Assembly (NCBI GenBank): GCA_031270605.1
Contig: JAISXG010000093.1
Coordinates: forward strand, 1-45,488
DNA from: Oscillospiraceae bacterium
GTDB lineage: Bacteria > Bacillota > Clostridia > Oscillospirales > Acutalibacteraceae
Direction: 5' to 3'
DNA: 45,488 nt
In this document: positions 16,467 to 24,115 of the stretch, one piece after another
Numbering within the stretch: the first letter of the stretch is position 1
Layout of the letters: the number at the start of each line of letters is the position of its first letter
The notes under the pieces: model-generated
Told to the model about the DNA's origin: nothing
What the model saw: the letters and a program-made list of their open reading frames with translations, nothing else
Database searches by the model: none
Position numbers and translations under genes: made by a program

Positions 16467-16535
16467 AAAATCTTCCTTTCAAGTGTTCATACAACCCCCC
16501 GGAGCCGTTCAAAAGGCGAATTCTTTTTGAAGGAC

Positions 16536-16564
16536 TTGAAAGAAAGCCAAGCGCATGATATAAT
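16536..16564 (+). promoter_or_regulatory. Promoter of putative small RNA copy A
   Basis: TTGAAA (16536-16541), 17 bases, TATAAT (16559-16564). It is identical to the promoter of copy B. Confidence 0.65.
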
Positions 16565-16570
16565 ATTTAC

Positions 16571-16651
16571 GCTGTGACCGTCTTTTGGGTGGTTGCCGGT
16601 ATTGGAAGTGGCGTATTCTTTAGTGGGAGAGCGCCGCTTCCTCTTATTTTT
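16571..16651 (+). ncRNA. Putative small RNA, copy A
   Basis: A transcript starting near 16571 would end at the hairpin GGAAGTGGCG (16604-16613) with CGCCGCTTCC (16632-16641), followed by TCTTATTTTT. The length would be about 80 nt. The first 28 transcribed bases and the whole promoter (16536-16598, 63 bases) are identical to copy B at 16988-17050. The terminator loop sequence differs, but the stem is conserved with compensated length. The T-run overlaps the stop codon of the opposing RHH gene, so the 3' ends of the two transcripts would be antisense. Confidence 0.6.
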
Positions 16652-16832
16652 GTCCGTCACTTATCCGCTTTTGGAGAACTTTTAAGCCCTCCGTGATTGC
16701 CGATGTAATGACGCTTGTCTTATTGACTTGCACTTTTGTCTTTGTATTGAACAGCTTAACTGTAGCTTCAATTTCATTATATAATTCCTCTGACACACGC
16801 AAGCCAATTCGACGATCTTTTCCTTCTGACAA
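16644..16832 (-). CDS. Ribbon-helix-helix/CopG-type small DNA-binding protein 1
   Basis: 62 residues: MSEGKDRRIGLRVSEELYNEIEA, then TVKLFNTKTKVQVNKTSVITSAITEGLKVLQKR. A short beta-strand (RRIGLRVS) followed by two helices fits the RHH fold, usually a dimeric repressor or antitoxin. It starts with TTG at 16832 behind AGGAGG, 7 bases away. A strong promoter and repeats that could be its operators lie upstream (16859-16909), suggesting autoregulation. No toxin-like partner is evident: the next genes are DUF6809-like. The stop codon TAA sits inside the T-run of the opposing small RNA terminator. Confidence 0.75.
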   Translation of the reverse strand: MSEGKDRRIGLRVSEELYNEIEATVKLFNTKTKVQVNKTSVITSAITEGLKVLQKRISDGQK

Positions 16833-16858
16833 TTTTTCACCTCCTATCTAACAAGCAT

Positions 16859-16909
16859 ATACTAACACATTTGTTAAACATTGTCAACATTGTTCAACAA
16901 ATATTTGTT
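16859..16909 (-). promoter_or_regulatory. Promoter and probable operator of RHH gene 1
   Basis: On the minus strand: TTGACA (16887-16882), 17 bases, TAGTAT (16864-16859). Just upstream is the perfect palindrome AACAAATATTTGTT (16896-16909). Repeated ACATTGT/ACAATGT units overlap the -35 box, a layout typical of autoregulated RHH genes. Confidence 0.7.
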
Positions 16910-16987
16910 TAATCATTTGCAAATAGGTGTTTTAAGTCTCATAGAACCTCCAAAGCCTTTTTTCAAGGCAAATTCTTTGAAAAAGAA

Positions 16988-17016
16988 TTGAAAGAAAGCC
17001 AAGCGCATGATATAAT
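16988..17016 (+). promoter_or_regulatory. Promoter of putative small RNA copy B
   Basis: TTGAAA (16988-16993), 17 bases, TATAAT (17011-17016), within the 63-base block identical to copy A. Confidence 0.65.
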
Positions 17017-17022
17017 ATTTAC

Positions 17023-17104
17023 GCTGTGACCGTCTTTTGGGTGGTTGCCGTACTGGAAGTGGCTTTTGCTTTGATGAGTGGTAAGCCGCTTCCTTTCATT
17101 TTTT
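17023..17104 (+). ncRNA. Putative small RNA, copy B
   Basis: Second copy of the unit. The 5' part is identical to copy A, followed by GGAAGTGGC (17055-17063) pairing with GCCGCTTCC (17085-17093) and TTTCATTTTTT. The estimated length is about 80 nt. The T-run again overlaps the stop codon of an opposing small regulatory gene (17096-17275). Confidence 0.6.
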
Positions 17105-17275
17105 GAGGTCGGACTTCAACCGCTTCACCCCGCGCCGAACGCATTCCGCTGCCGAAACGGCGTTCTGCTCACAATAAGCGTCTATAATATCTTTTGATTC
17201 TTTATCAAGTTTGACGCCAATCTTGTACGCTTTGGGATTATCAGTTTTTGGACCTCGCTTGTTCCCGGTTGCCAG
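17096..17275 (-). CDS. RHH/CopG-like small protein 2 with a CTG start
   Basis: 59 residues reading LATGNKRGPKTDNPKAYK, then IGVKLDKESKDIIDAYCEQ and NAVSAAECVRRGVKRLKSDL. The strand-helix-helix pattern resembles small CopG-like regulators of Firmicutes mobile elements (GPKTDNPKxYKIxVKLD is a recurring opening). No ATG, GTG or TTG is available; AGGAGG ends 7 bases before CTG (17275-17273), so CTG, or less likely ATT just before it, must serve as start. It is oriented like RHH gene 1 and likewise faces a small RNA copy. The function as a DNA-binding regulator is inferred from the fold pattern. Confidence 0.7.
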   Translation of the reverse strand: MATGNKRGPKTDNPKAYKIGVKLDKESKDIIDAYCEQNAVSAAECVRRGVKRLKSDLKK

Positions 17276-17424
17276 AATTACACCTCCTTAACTATCCAAA
17301 ATAATTGAGAGAGAACGCCAGCCCTCTTTTTTGGAAAAGGATGGACAGAACACTGCCTTTGTGATAGAATTCATATGATATTTTGGAGCGCGCCCCGGCC
17401 GCTCCCTGTTTGGAGGATATTTTC

Positions 17425-18345
17425 GTGACAGACAAAGAATTTCTTGCCTATACAAAAGATTTTATGAACCGCATTCACCTGCCCGAGGAGGCAAAAACGG
17501 AGCTGATGGCGGTTGAGGAGCGTATTTTTGCCGATGAAACGCTCAATGCGTTGTTTAAAAAACTGAAAGCGGACCTGCGCGAGGGGGAAATCGCCGTGGG
17601 CGACGCGCTCGGGGAACTGAGCGGCATTGCCGAATCAACCGGCATTTCGGAATATACGCTGCATTTTATTTTTCTCATCAACTGCACGGACGACCTGCTT
17701 GAACAGTATCGTTCTGAGGGGGTCAGCGAAAAAATTTTCTGGGGCACAATGGACGACTTTCGTTGCAAGCTGCTGGAATGCCATGAGGTCAAAGGTGTTT
17801 GGGGCACCTTTGTGGGCACATGGTTCGGCGGATTTCTCGCGTTTGACCGTTTCGCGCTCGGGCGGTTTCAATATGAAATCTCGGCCTTTTCTCGTGACGA
17901 ATACAATAAAGCCGGCGTCAGCTTGAAAAAAAATGACCCGGTCTACAATTTTCACATCCCCTCTTCGGGGTATCCGTTCGGCCCCGAGGCACGGCTCGAA
18001 TCTTATAAAAAAGCATATGAATTCTATGGCTTCAAAGAAAAGGGCGGGCCGATCGCCTTCGTTTGCAGCTCCTGGCTGCTTTATCCGGAACATAAAGACT
18101 TTTTGCCTGAGAAATCCAATATTTTAAGCTTTATGAGCGATTTTGACATCATCGACTCCTGGGACAAAGAGGAGTTCGGCGACTCCTGGCGCGTGTTCGG
18201 GCATTACCACACGCTGCCTGTCGAGCAATGGCCGGAGGACACTTCCCTGCGCCGCGCGTTCAAAAAACGCCTGCTTGATGGCAAAAAAACCGGCGGCGGC
18301 TACGGCGTGATTGTGTTTGACGGCGAGAAAATCACAAATCGCTGA
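17425..18345 (+). CDS. Acyltransferase-like protein (DUF5596/DUF5597 type)
   Basis: 306 residues. The N-terminal helical half (about 1-115) matches the DUF5596 pattern. The C-terminal half contains TWFGGFLAFDRFALGRFQYEI, NFHIPSSGYPFGPEARLESYKKAYEFYG, IAFVCSSWLLYPEH and YGVIVFDGEKI, matching the GNAT-like DUF5597 acyltransferase described in Clostridia and Bacteroides. The substrate is unknown; homologues are often near glycosidases. GTG at 17425 with GGAGG 8 bases before is chosen; the open frame upstream to 17383 has no ribosome site. It is the first plus-strand gene after the small-gene cassette and ends at a strong terminator. Confidence 0.75.
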   Translation: MTDKEFLAYTKDFMNRIHLPEEAKTELMAVEERIFADETLNALFKKLKADLREGEIAVGDALGELSGIAESTGISEYTLHFIFLINCTDDLLEQYRSEGVSEKIFWGTMDDFRCKLLECHEVKGVWGTFVGTWFGGFLAFDRFALGRFQYEISAFSRDEYNKAGVSLKKNDPVYNFHIPSSGYPFGPEARLESYKKAYEFYGFKEKGGPIAFVCSSWLLYPEHKDFLPEKSNILSFMSDFDIIDSWDKEEFGDSWRVFGHYHTLPVEQWPEDTSLRRAFKKRLLDGKKTGGGYGVIVFDGEKITNR

Positions 18346-18396
18346 CAAGCGCATCAGCCCTGCTTTTGCAAAAAGCGTTAAACATTCGAAATATGA

Positions 18397-18437
18397 AACC
18401 CACGGGTGAACAATCGTGTTCACCCGTGGGTTTTTTG
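18397..18437. terminator. Strong terminator, mainly for the plus strand
   Basis: AACCCACGGGTGAACA (18397-18412) pairs perfectly with TGTTCACCCGTGGGTT (18417-18432), loop ATCG, then TTTTG. It also lies just beyond the end of the convergent hydrolase gene. Confidence 0.92.
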
Positions 18438-18466
18438 TTATAGTCAAATGCAAAAACAACTAATGC

Positions 18467-19357
18467 TTAATGCTGCCCCAAAACAGGAATCACGTAATCA
18501 TTGGTTAACGTCGCAAAAAACGCATCTAAAACATCCGGGTCGCTCTCAAGACCGTGTTCTGAATTCGGAAAAACAAAATATTCAAACGGCGCATGCAGCT
18601 CTTCCAGCCGCAGCTGCAACGCTTCCGCATTTGAGAACGGAACGATGGAATCATGCACACCGTGCGCAATGAGTGTTGCGGGAGAATCCGCCGTCGCCTG
18701 ATACAGCGGCGAAGCGGCCCGCAGCGCCTGTTCATAAAGCGCCATATTTTCAGGTGTAATACTTACCTGTTCGCCGATCAGCTTGCCCACAAGGGGGCTG
18801 ATCCATGAGGCGTTCGGTGTGGTATAAAATGCTTCGTCCAAAAAGTCCGCCGGGCCGGAAAGGCTCACGACAAACTCAATATTCAGCGGGCATTCCGCCT
18901 GGCGGGTATAAGCATAAAGCAGCGACAGGTGCGCGCCCGCGGAGCCGCCCAGCAACGCGACCTTCGTGATGGTCACGCCGCGCGCAGCCGCGTGACTGAT
19001 AACGGCCCCGATCGCCGCGGTAATGTCGTCCAGCATATCCGCATAGCCGGCGGCGCCCTGGTTGTCAAGCATCCTGTAATTCATGGCGGCGCCAACCACA
19101 CCGGCGTTAACCATATTGCGGCTCCAGCCCCGTGTGTCCTCCTTTGAGCCGGCCGTCCAGCCGCCGCCGTGAAGCGAGAGCAGCAGCCCGACCTCGGTTT
19201 TGCCCGCCGGGTAATAAATATCCACGACCTGCCGCGCGTGGCTGCCATAAGAAACATTCCAATATTCGCCCTCAAGCGGCTTTTCGCCCCCAAGACCGAA
19301 CAGACTCATGAAAAACGCGATGATGGACATGAAAAAGGATACGATTTTTTGCCACAT
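18467..19357 (-). CDS. Alpha/beta hydrolase (esterase/lipase-like) with an N-terminal membrane helix
   Basis: 296 residues. An aromatic-rich hydrophobic helix (WQKIVSFFMSIIAFFMSLFG, residues 2-21) without an obvious signal-peptidase site opens the protein and probably anchors it. The alpha/beta hydrolase domain follows, with the oxyanion motif HGGGW (63-67), nucleophile elbow GGSAGAH (Ser139), Asp236 in HGVHDSIVPF and His268 in SEHGLE. The layout matches BD-FAE/carboxylesterase-like enzymes that deacetylate or deacylate polysaccharide side chains, but the substrate is unknown. GAGGGA before the ATG sets the start. Nearby GH2 and GH39-like genes suggest a carbohydrate role. Confidence 0.85.
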   Translation of the reverse strand: MWQKIVSFFMSIIAFFMSLFGLGGEKPLEGEYWNVSYGSHARQVVDIYYPAGKTEVGLLLSLHGGGWTAGSKEDTRGWSRNMVNAGVVGAAMNYRMLDNQGAAGYADMLDDITAAIGAVISHAAARGVTITKVALLGGSAGAHLSLLYAYTRQAECPLNIEFVVSLSGPADFLDEAFYTTPNASWISPLVGKLIGEQVSITPENMALYEQALRAASPLYQATADSPATLIAHGVHDSIVPFSNAEALQLRLEELHAPFEYFVFPNSEHGLESDPDVLDAFFATLTNDYVIPVLGQH

Positions 19358-19381
19358 AACATTCCCTCGCTTTCAATTCTT

Positions 19382-19541
19382 TATAGTCGATTAACTCAAA
19401 AAGCGGTACAAGATTTGCGAGGATTATTTTTGTCGAACAAGGCGGAGGACACAGCCTTACCGGCGTAAGGCAAGGACGACAACGCAGGTCGGCGGAAATA
19501 AGACCGCAAAGATGTATCTATTTTTGGGTTAATCGACTATA
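19382..19541. repeat. 160-base palindromic MITE-like element
   Basis: Terminal inverted repeats of 21 bases with one mismatch: TATAGTCGATTAAC... at 19382-19402 and its complement at 19521-19541. Inner segments also pair (TTTGCG...TTATTT with GGAAATAAG..CGCAAA). The centre is a GCCTTAC/GTAAGGC hairpin (around 19454-19471). The whole unit can fold into one long hairpin. It has no coding capacity. TATA at both tips would fit a TA target duplication, as in Tc1/IS630-like MITEs. Confidence 0.7.
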
Positions 19542-19588
19542 TCAATCAAACGCCGTCCCTTCCATTTCATGAAGCAGGCGTTCTCTTT

Positions 19589-21343
19589 TTAAAAATCCAA
19601 TGTTTCATTTACTTCGCGAACGGTTTGTTCGTCAAGCTTCATAACGCGGCGGTCATAGGTCAGCATGCCGTTGACCTCGAATTCCACGTCGCTCACCTGC
19701 GTGTAAACCGTCGCGCTCAACCCTTTTGCGATAAGGGGGATGATCTGCTTTTCGTGCAGCTTACGGTACGCCGCGCTGAGCTTTTCTTTCGTTCTGAACG
19801 AAACATAACCGAAGCTTTTTTCGCGGTTCCACACGTGGCCGTCAACGGTCATCGAATAACCGCCGTATTCGCTCAGCACAAAGGGCCTGCCGTCCGGCTT
19901 TGGCAGGCGCACGGGCAGGATGTATTTGTGCACGCTCTTAAACTCCGGGCCGCCCTGGTCGTGCCAGCCGCTCGCGTGGTCGACAAAGCGCGTGGGGTCA
20001 TATTCTTTGACGCTCCAGCCGATTTCCCTTGCGTCGAACTGCCCCCAGCCCTCGTTGAAGGGCACCCAGCAGCAAATGGACGGAAAATGGTAAAGCATGT
20101 CGATCATTTCAAACAGCTCGCGGCGGAATTCCTCACGCCACGCCGCATCTTCACGGTGAAAGCGGGCATAGCTTTTGTCGTCATGCACATGTACGTTCAC
20201 AGTCGGCAGCACACCCGCATACAGAGGCGACAGATAATCCCCGCCGCTGACCATGTCCTGCCACACAAGCATGCCCAGACGGTCGCAGTGGTAATACCAC
20301 CGCGCGGGCTCGGTTTTGATGTGCTTGCGCAGCATATTGAAGCCGAGGTCCTTCATTGTTTGAATGTCATAGATCAGCGCCTCGTCACTCGGCGCGGAGA
20401 GGCCGCTTTCAGGCCAATAGCCCTGGTCAAGCAGCCCGCGCTGAAAATAGGGCTTGCCGTTCAGGCACAGGCGCGGCAGACCGGCCGCGTCCTTTTCAAC
20501 CGAATATTTACGCATACCGAAATAGCTTCTGACGCTGTCGCGCAGCTCCCCGCCCTGCCAAAGCTCCACAACAAGGTCATACAGCTTCGGCTCCTCGGGC
20601 GACCAGAAAGCAAAGCGCGGCAGGGTAAGCACGTCTTCCGCCTCTACCGTTTGGCGCACGAGCTCTTCGCCGCCGTCAAGCACCGCCGCCTCGATGCGGC
20701 AGCCCGTCTCTTTTGAAAGCATGGTTTTAATTTTCAAGGCGCTGCGGTCTGTGTCAGGCGTAAGGCGGAGATCCTTTATAAACAAATCCCCCGCCGCTTC
20801 AAGCCACACCGTCTGCCAGATGCCGGAGGTGGACGTGTACCAAAACCCGTGGGACTGCATGCTCTGCTTTCCCCGCTGCTGGTGCCCCTTGTCCGTGGGG
20901 TCATACACCTTTATTTTCAGCTCATTTTCGCCCTTGAGCAAAAACGCCGTGATGTCAAACGAGAACGCGCAATAGCCGCCCGTGTGGCCGCCGACCGAAA
21001 TGCCGTTGAGAAACACCTCGCACTGCCAGTCCACCGCACCGAAATGCAGCAGAATGTGCTTGCTCTGCATTTCTTCGGGCAGGGTAAAATATTTGCGGTA
21101 CCACAGCCGCTCCCCGGGCAAAAGCTGCCGCCGCACGCCCGAAAGCGCACTTTCAATCGCAAAGGGGACAAGAATTTTGCCGTCATAGTCCGCGCAGCCG
21201 GCAGCACCCTCCCCCGTCACGGCATAGTCAAACCAGCCATTGAGGTTTAACCAGCCCTCACGTATCAACTGGGGGCGCGGGTATTCGGGCAGCGGGCAAT
21301 CCTCATTGAGCGCGTCTGAGAAAGGCGTTCTGATTGGCTCCAT
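19589..21343 (-). CDS. Glycoside hydrolase family 2 protein
   Basis: 584 residues, no signal peptide, so probably an intracellular beta-glycosidase (galactosidase, glucuronidase or mannosidase type). It has the sugar-binding jelly-roll domain (LRYRKYFTLPEE-like strand, FLNGISVGGHTGGYCAFSFDIT), an Ig-like middle domain, then the TIM barrel. The barrel has FNMLRKHIKTEPARWYYHCDRLGMLVWQDM, acid/base Glu431 in WVPFNEGWGQFD and probable nucleophile Glu492 in VLSEYGGYS. It is shorter than LacZ and similar to compact GH2 enzymes. AAAGGAGGGG before 21343 sets the start. It lies 58 bases downstream of the DUF2752 gene on the same strand and may be co-transcribed. The exact sugar is undetermined. Confidence 0.9.
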   Translation of the reverse strand: MEPIRTPFSDALNEDCPLPEYPRPQLIREGWLNLNGWFDYAVTGEGAAGCADYDGKILVPFAIESALSGVRRQLLPGERLWYRKYFTLPEEMQSKHILLHFGAVDWQCEVFLNGISVGGHTGGYCAFSFDITAFLLKGENELKIKVYDPTDKGHQQRGKQSMQSHGFWYTSTSGIWQTVWLEAAGDLFIKDLRLTPDTDRSALKIKTMLSKETGCRIEAAVLDGGEELVRQTVEAEDVLTLPRFAFWSPEEPKLYDLVVELWQGGELRDSVRSYFGMRKYSVEKDAAGLPRLCLNGKPYFQRGLLDQGYWPESGLSAPSDEALIYDIQTMKDLGFNMLRKHIKTEPARWYYHCDRLGMLVWQDMVSGGDYLSPLYAGVLPTVNVHVHDDKSYARFHREDAAWREEFRRELFEMIDMLYHFPSICCWVPFNEGWGQFDAREIGWSVKEYDPTRFVDHASGWHDQGGPEFKSVHKYILPVRLPKPDGRPFVLSEYGGYSMTVDGHVWNREKSFGYVSFRTKEKLSAAYRKLHEKQIIPLIAKGLSATVYTQVSDVEFEVNGMLTYDRRVMKLDEQTVREVNETLDF

Positions 21344-21401
21344 GCCGCCCCTCCTTTCCCTTTTCATAAAATTATGTGAAAGACAATATTTTAAAATCAA
21401 A

Positions 21402-21818
21402 TTAAAAAAACCCGTGAAGCCATGCAAAAAAGCGAGGCAGCAGCGCATCCTCCCGCACAGTCATCGGCGGCGTGTGCGGAAACAGCACAAGCATGCGCAC
21501 CGCATAAACCGCAAAAAAAAGCACAGCAATTGCGATCAAAACGAACTTTCGCGCGTTGGATTTGATTTTTATGATGTCCGTAATGAACAACAGCAGCACA
21601 GGCGCCAGCAAAAACAGCGGATGATACCGAAAAGCCGCCCGAAAATCGAGCCGCGCAACCGCGAACCATGCCCTTGTCATCCCGCAGGACGGGCAGGGGA
21701 TGCCCGTAACCGCGCGAAACAGGCAAAAAATATCAAACACATAGAACACTAAAAAAATCAAAGCAATCAATAGCAGAAGCAGAAGCCACCGCCGGTGTTT
21801 TTTAATAAAAGCCTTCAT
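21402..21818 (-). CDS. DUF2752 membrane protein
   Basis: 138 residues with three to four membrane helices (first LLLLLLIALIFLVFYVF) and the DUF2752 signature VTGIPCPSCGMTRAW, followed by AFRYHPLFLLAP. Family members are small inner-membrane proteins of unknown role that hold the conserved CPSCG pair. The ATG at 21818 has no Shine-Dalgarno. The promoter (21825-21853) would start transcription at the A of the ATG, so the mRNA is probably leaderless. The alternative, a longer reading to 21914, adds a poor sequence and lacks a ribosome site. Confidence 0.82.
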   Translation of the reverse strand: MKAFIKKHRRWLLLLLLIALIFLVFYVFDIFCLFRAVTGIPCPSCGMTRAWFAVARLDFRAAFRYHPLFLLAPVLLLFITDIIKIKSNARKFVLIAIAVLFFAVYAVRMLVLFPHTPPMTVREDALLPRFFAWLHGFF

Positions 21819-21824
21819 AAGAAA

Positions 21825-21853
21825 ATTATACCAAAGCAAAAACAAGCCGTCAA
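21825..21853 (-). promoter_or_regulatory. Promoter giving a leaderless DUF2752 transcript
   Basis: On the minus strand TTGACG (21853-21848), 17 bases, TATAAT (21830-21825). The ATG begins 6 bases after the -10 box, where transcription is expected to begin. Confidence 0.75.
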
Positions 21854-22034
21854 GCCAAAAAACAGCAAATTCATTTGAAAACGAGCAGGCCTCCACGTGC
21901 AAAACCCCACACATATAAGGCTTTTACACATATTTTCCCGGCATTTTCTAAATTCATTCACTTTATCAAAGAAACCCATGTTCATTTTTCACAAATAAAA
22001 CAAATATATGTCAGTTTTACTCAAAAATCTATGG

Positions 22035-22063
22035 TTGACATCCATTATTTTGTTTGATACCAT
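22035..22063 (+). promoter_or_regulatory. Promoter of the GH39-like gene
   Basis: TTGACA (22035-22040), 17 bases, TACCAT (22058-22063), about 45 bases before the start codon's ribosome site. Confidence 0.7.
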
Positions 22064-22114
22064 CTAATTGAGAGGGAAACTCAAAAAACAGAATTTGTTA
22101 AGGAGAGAAAAGTC

Positions 22115-23791
22115 ATGGGTAGCTCAAACAACTTTTTTTCGCGCCTGAATGCAATGTTCATCAGTTTTTTATTGTTTATCAGCAATTTACTTTTTCCGGG
22201 GAGCGACTGGATCGCAGACCGCATCAACGACGCGTCTTTTTTTGTCGACACCGCAAACGCGGGGGCAATCATGGGCAACAAGGTCAGCAATTTCAACGCA
22301 TGGTCAAGCCTTTCGGTGCCCGCCGAAACCGCCTATGTCAACGCGAATCCGATGCAGTTTGTGGAATATATCCAACTCATGCAGTGCACAGGCGGCAGCG
22401 AGGAGCGCGATTTATTTCAAGACCCGCTTGACCGCACCGTGCTTGACGACTATGATTTCTCGAGCCTCATCACCGCCTGCCGCAACGTGCTCGCGCTCGG
22501 TGCAAAACCGCACATCAAAACGGGCAATGTGCCGCTCAAGCTCACGACAAACCCGAAAATCGGCGTGTTCGGCGTAAACGTCTACCCGCCGGACGATTAT
22601 AATCAATATTATACCTATATTGCCGCCATCGCCGCCGCGCTTGTGCAGGAGTTCGGCCTTGCAGAAGTGCAGACCTGGCGCTTCGGTGTGCTCACGGAGT
22701 TTGAGAACTCCGACTGGTTCATGGCAAGAAGCGGCAACCCGCAGGAGAGCTTTGTCGCCTACTGCAAGCTCTATGACTACACCCTCGCGGCACTGCAAAG
22801 CGTGGTCGGGCCGGAGGTCATCATCGGCGCGCACGCCATGGCCGTGAGCGAAGGCCTGTGGGATGAAGGAAAATTTATTGAGCACTGCGCCACAGGCACC
22901 AACTGGGTCACTGGCGAAACCGGCTCAAGAATCTGCTTCTTGACCGCGTCCTACTATGATTCCAGCCCCACAAAACTGCGCGACAACAACGTAGCGGATG
23001 TTGTGAACGCCCTGCGCGCAAAGGCAGAGAGCGCTGGGCTTTCGGGCCTGCTTTACGGCGTTGACGAGGGACGCATTTATGGCTCCGCAAAAGGCGGGGT
23101 TGACAGCCAGCTGCTGCGCATTGTGGGGCAAACCTATCAGGCGTCTTATGACGCAAGGATGCTCCGGTTGCAGGTTGAGAACGGCATTGACTACTTCTCA
23201 TCCTGGGGCTACACGAGCGACGCCATGTTCGGCGGCTACCCCTCGGTTGCCTATCATGTGGCCGAGCAGTACGCCAATGTGCTTTCAGGCAAAAATCACC
23301 TTCCCCACACACTCACAAAACAGCACAAAATTCCCGGCGCAGAGGTTGACCTGGTTGCGGGCATTGACGAAACCACCCGCACTGTGGGCGTGATGGTCTA
23401 TAACTTCAAGCCTGCGTGGAACTACACCATCGCGGCAGACCTGCGCGTTGACATCAAGCTCCCCGCCGGCAGCGGCGACACCGTAATCGTCACCTGCCGG
23501 ATCGTGGACGACAACGCGAACTTCTTCGACGAATGGGAGGCGGACAGAAAGGCCAACAACATCGGGGCGGACGCGTTCGCCTGGTCCTGCGACGACCCGG
23601 CGGTGGAATCCTTCACCACCCTTCAAGCGCCTTGGGCAAGGGATTTTTATTTTGAGAACCTGCGTGACAGTTATATTGAGGCGTCGAGGCTCGTTTCTGA
23701 AACAACGGCATACGCCGTCACAAACGGGCAGATAACGCTTGCAACAAAACTTCCCCCTTACGCCGCCGTATTTTACGAAATCAGTTATTGA
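22115..23791 (+). CDS. GH39-like glycoside hydrolase
   Basis: 558 residues with an N-terminal hydrophobic helix (RLNAMFISFLLFISNLLFPG, about 10-29) that may act as an uncleaved anchor. The catalytic barrel shows the GH39/clan GH-A pattern. PPDDYNQYYTYIAAIAAALVQEFG precedes WRFGVLTEFENSDWF, where Glu195 fits the acid/base; a second carboxylate, Glu318 in YGVDEGRI, is a candidate nucleophile. The C-terminal part (about 430-558) is a beta-sandwich (RTVGVMVYNFKPAWNY...PPYAAVFYEISY), as in xylosidase-type GH39 proteins. The match is distant, so family and substrate need checking. AAGGAGAG sets the start. It is divergent from the DUF2752-GH2 pair. Confidence 0.72.
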   Translation: MGSSNNFFSRLNAMFISFLLFISNLLFPGSDWIADRINDASFFVDTANAGAIMGNKVSNFNAWSSLSVPAETAYVNANPMQFVEYIQLMQCTGGSEERDLFQDPLDRTVLDDYDFSSLITACRNVLALGAKPHIKTGNVPLKLTTNPKIGVFGVNVYPPDDYNQYYTYIAAIAAALVQEFGLAEVQTWRFGVLTEFENSDWFMARSGNPQESFVAYCKLYDYTLAALQSVVGPEVIIGAHAMAVSEGLWDEGKFIEHCATGTNWVTGETGSRICFLTASYYDSSPTKLRDNNVADVVNALRAKAESAGLSGLLYGVDEGRIYGSAKGGVDSQLLRIVGQTYQASYDARMLRLQVENGIDYFSSWGYTSDAMFGGYPSVAYHVAEQYANVLSGKNHLPHTLTKQHKIPGAEVDLVAGIDETTRTVGVMVYNFKPAWNYTIAADLRVDIKLPAGSGDTVIVTCRIVDDNANFFDEWEADRKANNIGADAFAWSCDDPAVESFTTLQAPWARDFYFENLRDSYIEASRLVSETTAYAVTNGQITLATKLPPYAAVFYEISY

Positions 23792-23801
23792 TCCAACCAT
23801 A

Positions 23802-23849
23802 ACAAAGGCCTTGCCCGCGGTGTTCTGCGCCTGCAGGCAAGGCCTTTGT
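23802..23849 (+). terminator. Hairpin after the GH39-like gene
   Basis: ACAAAGGCCTTGCC (23802-23815) pairs perfectly with GGCAAGGCCTTTGT (23836-23849). No run of T follows, so termination here is likely but not certain. Confidence 0.55.
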
Positions 23850-23861
23850 GCACCACACTCT

Positions 23862-24027
23862 TTAGAGAGTGTGGACACGGGAGCTATTTGCGCAGATTTT
23901 GCGTCTTTTTCCGCCCTACAGCGCCAAAAATCTCGAAATCCGAAAGGATTTTCATCAATTTTTGGCTTGCCGGACAAAAAAATTCACTAAAATCCGGCTA
24001 AACCCATCCCGTGTTCACGCTCTCTAA
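23862..24027. repeat. 166-base palindromic MITE-like element
   Basis: Terminal repeats of 21 bases (TTAGAGAGTGTGGACACGGG... at 23862-23882, complement at 24007-24027, pairing throughout with two G-T wobbles). An inner stem GCCAAAAAT...GAAATCC pairs with GGATTTTC...AATTTTTGGC (about 23922-23965). It has no coding capacity. It is the same size class and layout as 19382-19541, but the ends differ. Confidence 0.65.
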
Positions 24028-24115
24028 CTTAAACTTTATTTAAATTTTATATTGTTTTTACGTCGTTGTTTTGCTATTATAAGGGCAGACCAACAATTTA
24101 GGGGGAATAATCAAA

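Noticed and set aside
16644-17275. Classical type II toxin-antitoxin pair
   Set aside because: Two RHH-like genes are present, but no RelE/ParE/MazF-like toxin motif is seen in the neighbouring genes.
23802-23849. CRISPR-like repeat
   Set aside because: It is a single inverted repeat, not a series of direct repeats with spacers; no CRISPR array is seen anywhere in the window.
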